Shown: piece after piece, positions 25,483 through 34,700 of the stretch
Layout: each line of letters begins with the position of its first letter
Position numbering within the stretch: the stretch's first letter is position 1
Position numbers and translations under genes: made by a program
The notes under the pieces: generated by a model
The model's database searches: none
The model's input: only the letters and a program-made list of their open reading frames with translations
Told to the model about the DNA's origin: nothing
NCBI RefSeq assembly: GCF_963576545.1
Contig: NC_083651.1
Coordinates: 15,485,580 to 15,549,579, forward strand
Direction of reading: 5' to 3'
Source: Limanda limanda
Lineage: Eukaryota > Chordata > Actinopteri > Pleuronectiformes > Pleuronectidae
DNA: 64,000 nucleotides

Positions 25483-25614
25483 CTGATGGAGGACTCACCA
25501 GGTTGTCTTAAAACAGGACTTTGTTCATACGGTCAACCTACAGCTTTCAGTGCATGAGGCGCACGACAACAAGATTGACTTTAAAAATTGAATGCACTAG
25601 TAAAATCTTTGGAC
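25483..25614 (+). other. mbnl2: mbnl2 5' UTR part of the first coding exon
   Basis: The acceptor TTTCTGTTCCAG ends at 25482. The 132 bases to the ATG carry no in-frame upstream ATG that avoids a stop except the one at 25588, nine codons before the conserved start. The conserved protein start MALN at 25615 is preferred because it matches other muscleblind proteins. Confidence 0.65.
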
Positions 25615-25788
25615 ATGGCGTTGAACCTCTCTTCAGTAAGAGACACAAAATGGCTAACCCTGGAGGTGTGTCGGCAGTTTCAGCGGGGAAACTGTTCTCG
25701 TAGGGATGACGAATGCAAATTTGCTCACCCACCGAAGAGCTGCCAAGTTGAAAATGGTCGAATTATTGCCTGCTTTGACTCGCTGAAG
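25615..25788 (+). CDS. mbnl2: mbnl2 coding exon 1 (finger 1, start of finger 2)
   Basis: Encodes residues 1-58, from [20 protein letters not shown] to FDSLK, ending on a codon boundary before GTAAGA. It contains all of CCCH finger 1 and the first cysteine of finger 2, so finger 2 is split across a 4.1-kb intron. Confidence 0.95.
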
Positions 25789-28700
25789 GTAAGAAATATT
25801 TAACATGTGATTATCTGTGACAGCTTAATGATCCTTTGCTGAATGTATGAAAATGTTGCCCATATATAAAGGCGTAGGAAACTTTAGAAAAGGAAAAGGC
25901 AGACACTTCACCCAGACAATTTACAGCACACACAAACCAGTGTTTTAAGAAAGGTGGAACTGAAGTATGTCACTTCAGATGTATTGCTCAGGACCAATTC
26001 TAGTCCAGTGTCAAGCACAACGTTTTATGGAGATACTTAAGAAACCAGTAAGCGATCTGTTCGCACGGACAGGCACATTTTTAACTAGCTGGTAAAAGTA
26101 GATCCGGCTTCCAGCTGGATTTCAGCCAGTTTATTAGCCTGTTTGCTCAGTCGTCCTGTGTGAGGCCAGGGTTGACTTAATCCACTCTCACACATTCAAC
26201 ATCACAACACAATACAGCTTTGCCCCCAGGATTGTTGTCATGCTGAGTCATTGTCTTGTCTCCTCACTGTTGGCAGTTAAAACACAGCTTGTCTGTGCCC
26301 CAGTGGTCAAGAGCCTGGAAGTATCAACACGAAGAGCATCCCTATTCTGTTATCAAAAAACAACATTTATTATTCATCTTGCATGTTGTTCAGTAGATTA
26401 TTGAGAATAACCAATAAGTTTAAGGCTAAAGTGTTAGTACCAACTGCTGTATGAAAATATAAATACGTGCTGTATCTTGTGCAGTCACCAGATCCCAAGT
26501 TAATTTAGCATCCAGAATCCAGAGAATCTATTTCAGGGTGCACTCGAGCTGGTAGCATGTGATGGTCCAAAACCTTTCTAAGACACTTCATGCTGGTTTT
26601 TCCTTTAGTTTGTCACCTGTCTGCAGGTCCCTAAAGAAATGAACTAGACCTGGAGATCACAAACCTCTACCAAAGGCTAACACTCTGACTCTCCATGTTA
26701 AAGAAAGGGAAACAGTGTTTCACTACAGACATTTTTACTTCTGACATCGACCGTATTTTAATCCATGGTGGTACCATGCACTGCATTGCTTTGGTCATAA
26801 ATTAATCTCCTACTGTTCAAGATGGTTCAATTTATTGGGTGTTGGATCAGTTATCATGTTGAATTTTGTTGAACTACTTGACTGAATCATTCTTTGCTGA
26901 CTGCTATTTAATTGTTTATTTTGATCAATTTGTCCAGTATTTGATTAATTATCGTATTGTTTAGTCCATAAAATGCAAGAAAGCAGTGTAAACTGTGTGT
27001 CACAGTTTCATAAAGGCCAAGGCAATTATCAAATAGTCTGTTCTGTTTAACCATTGGACCAAAACAATTAAATTATTAAATGATTTGCCACATACAACAA
27101 AAATAGCAGCAGATCTGCATACGACTAGCCATTTTAACTCTTAAAGTCACTGATGATAAATTGATTAACAAAATAGTTTTGGATTATTTTATGTTGACTG
27201 ACTAAACAATTAAACAACTACCTAGAATCACACACTGGGAGTGGAACAAGTAGGTCAGCAACCTAATGAGTAGCTGTTGTGTCCCAGGTCTTCTTTACGA
27301 AGATGTTTTTGTCAAATCAACTTTTATCCTGTCAGCTTCTAACTCAGCATTATTCTTTTTGTATTAAAAGACAAATTGAGCTCACTGACCAAATTGTGCA
27401 TTCTAAACAATTGTTGTTTTCCTCTTACTTCGCTGTTTTGGCTTCTCCATTGATGACATTAGCTTTAGAGTTAACTTTATTATACCAAATTATGTGCACA
27501 TGCTGTTGTAACAAGTATCTCATGACTTAAGAAAAAATCAGCTGAGAAGGCACACGTGAAGTTTGTTGACAGCTCTTCTTTTTTTTTAAGTGGAGCTGTT
27601 TCCTCTGCTTTTTTTTTTAAAGGGGTTACACTCTGGACACATTGCCCTTTTAGCTCCACTTCACAAAACTAACTATATTAAATACTGACAAAACACAGTC
27701 TCCATACCATGTGACATATGACGCCATTGCCAGTATGTACATTAGAAAAAGTTTCTGTCGACAGTGTATTTTCTCATATAGAGTAATTAGATATTGATAA
27801 CAGTCAAAGCCACATTGAATGAAGATAATTAACATGAATCTCTTGGGACAAATGCAAATGAGATCAAATGAAATGAATGACTTAAAGGATTTGAATATGT
27901 AGGCTGAAGGAAATTGACCACTCATTAGGTTTATAACGTTAGTATCATCACTTTAAAGTATAAAAAGTGTTGGAAAGAGTTGGGTTTAATCATCAGATTA
28001 TTGAAATATCAAACAAACCAACAATGGATTCTCCCAGCTGAAAACCTCAGGGATGTCTTATCTAGCCAGTCCTTAACTTCTCTCTTAACAGCCACAGTGT
28101 AATCATAAAGATAGCAGGAAATCGATAAGTGACTGGTCCTCATCTCAGTCATGCTCTTTAAAGACCAAAACATTTGCTGCCAATATACAGTATACAACCA
28201 TATAGTATATAACCACACTAAAATAACACCCTAAAGATACTTTAACCCACGTTACCTGTACTCTAAATTTCCATTAACAAAATATTTTTCAATTTGTGCA
28301 GATATTGCTGGGGCACTCCAATATGTGGTCATATGCAATAATAATTCTCCTAAAGATGTATACTAAACTTGAGTCCTCCTATGGCACATCAATTGCATTG
28401 GACAGTTTAGAAAAGCACCAAAAATCAAGCAATGAAGTCACAGAAACTCTCCGCAGACCTCTGCAATAGAATTGTGGTATGACACAGGTCAGGGTGAGGG
28501 TATAAAACCATCCCTTCAGCTTTGAGGAGCTCAGTGACCCAAATAATCAAATTAGTAGATGTTTGGAACCACCATGACTTGACATGCAGAACTCAAAAGC
28601 ACCTTCTGAAAACATTTGGCACTGTTTATGTGCGGGCTAATACCATCCCTGCAGTGAAACATTGTGGTGGTAGCATTATGCTGCGGGGGGGGGGCTTCTT

Positions 28701-31700
28701 GGTGGCAGGAACAGGTAAACTGAGGGCAAGATTAATGAAGCCAAATAGAAACTAGAGGGGCTGGGAGAGCACATATCTCCATATCGCATCTTTAAAGTGA
28801 AAACAAATTCCTGAATCTGCCTTTTTCTGCCATTTTACACAAAATCACCTATTAGTTTGTGTTTAATCCTGCTAAATATAAACAAACATATGAATATTGA
28901 CTAACTGTAACAAGTCCATGTAGGAAACCTGCTATAAAGTGCACACAACCTTAGATCTGTGCAATAGTTCACATTTTAGCACCAAAAAATCGTGACACTT
29001 ACAGCCAAGACAGAGCTGGAGTGGCTTGGGGACAAATCTCCGACTGTCCTTGAACAACAGTGCCAAAGGCTTAAGCCCCACAGAACATCTGAGGAGGGAC
29101 CTGATTATGGCAGCTCAGAGACTCTTCGCATCCAATCTGACAGAGCTTGAGACGATCTGCCAGAAAGAATGAGAGATAAACTGCTCAAATCCAGGTGTGC
29201 AAAGCTTGTAGAGACTTACCAAGAAGATTTAAAGCTGTCAGTGCAGCCAAAGAGTATTGATTTAATGGTCTTCTGTTAATGAAAGATTCCGGTTCTTGAT
29301 TTCCATTAAATAGTTAAAACATTTTTTGAAATGTCTCTTTGCTTTGTCAATAAGGCTTATGAAAAGTAGAAAATGTGATTTAATTTATTTAAAAGTAAAT
29401 TTATAAGATAATAACATGTATAAAAGCTGAAAAGTAATCCACTGGAGGTGTTTTTGGACAGGCCACACTGTAAGCAAAGTTGTGTGCATGCTTGATGCAG
29501 CTTTTTTAGCCGCGGCATTCAGTGTTGTGCGGAAGGATTTTATTCTAGCGCTATTGCATCATGTAGATAAGCACATTGATGACTCCACTGACACTGTAAA
29601 TGTGTGCGAGGAATCTGAGTGGGAGTGGAGTGCAGGAGAAAAAGACCATGATGATTAATACTGCAGGAGAAATTTCACCTTGAAGCTCTTCGCTGTGTTC
29701 CTGGTGCTGGAGTAACCTTAAGCTTCCAACAGTTATTTTGTCACATAAAAAAAATCCTTTTGAACCATGTAACAAGACACTTTTAATATGACTCTGTGAC
29801 CTTTTGGGTTAAGTTGATGCCAGGTTTTTTTCCCCTCTGTTTCAAGGAGTCACTGTAACATTATGTCCATCTCGGTCTTGAGTCTTCCTATGCTTTTGTA
29901 TTTGCTCTGAATCCAGGGCCGATGCTCAAGAGAAAACTGCAAGTACCTTCATCCACCTTCGCACTTAAAAACCCAGTTAGAGATAAATGGGCGCAACAAT
30001 TTAATCCAGCAGAAGACTGCAGCAGCTGTACTCGCCCAACAGATGCAGCTTGTGATGCCCGGACCTAGTCTGCAGTCTATGGTAAGGTCCTAATGCACCA
30101 ATTTTGCCAGGTATATGCAAATGTTTGAACATGGTTAAAACCCCTAAAAAAGGGCAATTGACTATTCTCCCATTGGTAGTAGAGGAGTTTTTCTTTTTGT
30201 TTTTTATCACATCTGTGGCATCTTGCAGGATATGAAGAAAAATTGCTCGTTCCCAAGATGTAAAAAACAATAAGAACACAAAGATCATGGCTTTTTAAGC
30301 CTTAACAACCCGAAGGTCAATGCACATCTCAATTGTAATATATTAAATCTTCCCTGAAAGCCTGTTTTCTTTTCCTGTTACACAGGGACTTGGCACAAAT
30401 ACTGGTTATGGTTCATACATGACACCAATGAGCCATGGAATGAGCCATGGAATGAGCCATGGAATGAGCCATGGAATGAGCCATGGAATGAGCTTGGTTC
30501 CCTCAGACATCCTCCAAAACACCTCAGTTCTTCTTCCCGGGAGTCAACCTTTGACAGTCCACAGTTCCTCTTCTTCCTCCTCTTCCTCTCCCTCACAGAA
30601 GCTGCAGCGTTCAGACAAACTAGAGGTAAAATTAAGCACCATAAGAAATTACTAATTAAAGATATCAGTACTTATCCAGGTAATAACCTTATCTGGCCTA
30701 ATCTTGAGAGTTGAATTCCTCTCTCTCTCTTTATAACTGCTCCTCTCAGGTCTGTCGCGAGTTTCAGCGGGGGAACTGTGCGAGAGGGGAGACAGATTGC
30801 CGCTTTGCTCACCCCAGCGACAGTCCCATGATTGACACCACTGACAATACTGTCACTGTTTGCATGGACTATATCAAGAGCCGCTGCTCCCGGGAGAAGT
30901 GCAAGTATTTTCACCCGCCTGCACACTTGCAGGCCAAAATCAAGTCCAGTCAACAACAACAAGTCGGTCAGTCAGCCGTCGCAGCCCAGGCTGCAGCAGC
31001 AGCGGTAAGACACTAAATTATCCCTCTGAAAAGTATTTTCATTTGAAAGAAATACAATGACCATTTTTCATAGCAGACATTATCTCTTGCCACAGTGATA
31101 ACATTAGTATTGTGCCTTTCCTACTGTGATAAAGTGTTTTCTTTGTCAAAATGTTAACTCAATTTGCTATCAGCAGTTAGATGAACATCTACTACTGAAT
31201 TAATTTAATACTGAAGAAATCTGAAGACCAGATCAGTTTTAGGGTATATTTATATATTTTAGTAATAAATGGAAAACATTCACTTCATCTCTCTCTCATT
31301 GAATATTTAAGAACATATGGCTGTTTTAATCCGGTGTTTACAAAGCTACAAATTTAATCATAACACATTATTATTAAGGATGGGATTAGTTAAAATTCAG
31401 ATTAATGAAGGGCTTTGTCCCTTTATTAAAAGACCAGTCAATCAAATTGAAACCAGTAGCAGGCTTGCATTGTTTAGTTTTTGTAGTGGAGTCGTCATTT
31501 TGATTTACATTTCAATGATTGTGTCTTTAAACAGGCCCATTGAATGCAGTTCATTGTAGTTAATAGAGAAAAGTATTGATGAACATTTCTATACTGTACT
31601 ATACAGTATGTATAATACGCTTTGTGACGACTGGAGGGTTTCAGTGTTCAGTTTACATTGCAACACTAAATTTACTTCAGTAAATATAAATTTCTAAACA

Positions 31701-34700
31701 TATGTTTTGTCAAATTTCACTTTATTATCAGGCCTTTTTTTGTATAGACATAGAGGAAGCATCTGCCAGTCAGATTATTGATCCTTGTGACTAACTGTCA
31801 TAAAACCAGGCTATTTTTCATTTAACAACAAATACAATTGTATTTCATTATTCCTATTAGGTTTAAAAAACAATTTGTGCATTTTGAAATCATGATTGTG
31901 TGCATTGTTTACCTGATTGCATCTAGAGCCTGACCGATATGGATTTTTATGAAAGATATTTTTATTGAGACTTGATATCTCACAGTTTAATCAAATACAA
32001 AAAGAAAGAAAACCCAAATTCAACAAAATATATAAAACTTGAATTAAGAAAATATATAGCATTATTGTTATATTTAGATTTTAGATTTCAACATCCAACC
32101 GATAAATCAGTCAGGCTTTAATTGCATCATAGTAATGGTAGTGTTTTGATTATAATATTAAGTCCTGATCAGGGTTTAACAAGTTAATCAATATACAATG
32201 TAAACAGTGTACAGGACTGTACCATATCATTGTAAGTGTTGGTTGCCATAGCTGCCAATTCTGCTCAACTACTAATTCAGAAATCTTAAGTTAGTGTTTC
32301 CTTTAATTGGTTATTTTGTTTACTGTGCATGCATATTGTGTTTTATGTGGTATACTACATTCAGATTATTTTGTTTTGTTTTCCCCTTCTCACCTATCCA
32401 CAATGCTGTCCCCCATGATGCACCTCTGCTTGCTGTTACCTGTATGTTAATACGCTTGAATCCCATTGGCCCACTGCCATCATGTGCTCGCTGCCTGCTA
32501 TTAAAAGACTCAGTCGACTGCCAAAGCAATGAAGCGACCCCTCGAGGCAACTGTAGACCTGGTATTTTCACCTTTTGCTTTGCATGTAGCTGTTAATTGT
32601 ACTGTAAAAAACTTTTAATTTTTGTCACTGTGGCCTCTTCAAGTTTCATGTAGTCTTTGTGTAGACAGTCAACATCAGTATCTTTAAGTGCTTAAGTTGT
32701 TAAATCTTGGTGAATACATTATTCCATTCATATTCTGTATTCTACAACTATGCCTTATTATTTTTTCCATCTTGTAATAACAGCCACCTTTATTGTTTAT
32801 TCATGTAGTTGTATTTGTGAATACTAAATATTAAGGGTGTTTTAAATGTAGCTGAATAGAGAGAGACTGGAATTGTGGGAGGTTTTAGTGTTTGAAGTCT
32901 TCTCTTGTCCCCTTTCAGGCCTTTCCCCACAGTGTCCTACAATCCCTACCAAAGAGACAAGCCCTAGAGAAGAGCGGCTGGGTCAGCTCTCTCCTTAGCC
33001 CCAGTTTTTTGCACTACCATCAGGCTCTGGCCAATGCGCAGATGCAGCAGCAAACAGCATTTTACCCCACAGGTAATTGTTACACAGGTCATGGATTCAT
33101 ACAACCTTCCATTTTGATTTACATCTATATCCATGCTGCAGAGGGACACTGCTCATAAAGAGGTGGAACACATCATTATCCATAGATATTTGTAATTTTA
33201 TAAGACGGGTCATTTTATGTATTTCCCTTCAGGTTGCCTTGTAAAAACTGGCAAGGGACAACAGATCAAAATTAGCTTATAAAGCTAAATGTACAGTATA
33301 TATTACAGTATTTCATCTGTTGATCAACCGGCACTTTATCTATCAAATAAATAAACCAAAGCCATATCCAAAAATAAATTAACGTCAGCCTAATGCTATA
33401 GAACTTTTTCACAACAGACATTTTGGCTTGTCATAGCATAAAAAGAAGAGGTGTAACTTACATTTAGAAATGGCTCTCTCCCAGCAAGCTTTAACAGTTC
33501 ATGCAGCAGTCACACCAGAAAGTCACTTGTCCATGTGAAATAGTTGAGACCAGATGCTTGGTGATTTTGCGAGTACTTGTAAGGTACTGGTGAACTGCTG
33601 TGGCTGAAGGGCCAACTATTAACACGCTAGCCCAGCTAGTCTGAGAGAAGTTCTTTAATATTTCTCTCTCAGGTTGTTTAATTTTCCTCCTCCACTTTGT
33701 TCACCACTGTACACCTATGTCATTACTAAAATTTGATTGAAGAGGGTTATAAAAGCTCTCTGAACAAGCAGTCGGTTAGTTGATATGTCGCTCATTAGAT
33801 TATTGCAAACATGTCGATAACTTCAAACACAAAGTTTAACCATTGACTTCAATCTTCTCCAAATAATTTCTCCACTGGGGAAAAGGTAAATGTCACTGGT
33901 GCAACACCGCCAATAAGATATGATGGCTTACTCTATTTTGGACCCTCAGCCCGCTTTAGGTCAGCACTGTCAAGATAGCTTGCCATTGATCGATGACACA
34001 AATTTGCATGTCAAAGATCACCAAATGTTCCTGAGGATTAATTTCCGCCCATCAAACTCTTTTGGCAGAATTAGATTTTGCATAAATTGGGTTTAAATCC
34101 TAGTGTATCCAGGCGCATACAGTGAATCACCACACACAAAACCAGGAACCTGAAAAGTAAATTCAGCCATATTGCTATGACAATTACAAATGTCTCCTGT
34201 AAAAAGGCTCTTGCTGAAATATTTCTTATACTATAAAAAGAAGTAATCAATTAGATTTCTAGAAAAAAAATTCTACTATTCTTGAAGTAGGTTGACATAA
34301 TTTTTAATGTAGTTTCAGCTTAAATGTAGAGTTTGTGATGCAAATACTGTGTGTTTGACTTATCCGAATTTCTGAAAACATTATTGTCCTTCACTAAACT
34401 AAGATGTATTTACTGTAGGTGGACTATGTTGGTTTCTATGGAGGACCATACATGACTTAAGTATAAATAAATAAATACAGAAATAAATAAATAAATACAG
34501 AAATAAATAAATAAATACAGAAATAAAAAAGGAAATAAATTAATTAATACAGAAATAAATAAATAAATACGTTAATAACAACAGAAATGTCTAAATAAAT
34601 GTCTTAAATATATTTGCACATCTATTTATTCCCTGATTTATATTTTTCACGTTTTCAATCACCTTATGCTAATGAGAAAGGCGGGCCTAACCCCAGTCTC

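Noticed and set aside
25588..25614. Upstream in-frame ATG giving nine extra N-terminal residues for Mbnl2
   Set aside because: The conserved family start is MALN at 25615; the upstream codons are not seen in other muscleblind proteins, although leaky use cannot be excluded.
30672..30962. Minus-strand ORF opposite mbnl2 exon 4
   Set aside because: Antisense shadow of the zinc-finger exon.
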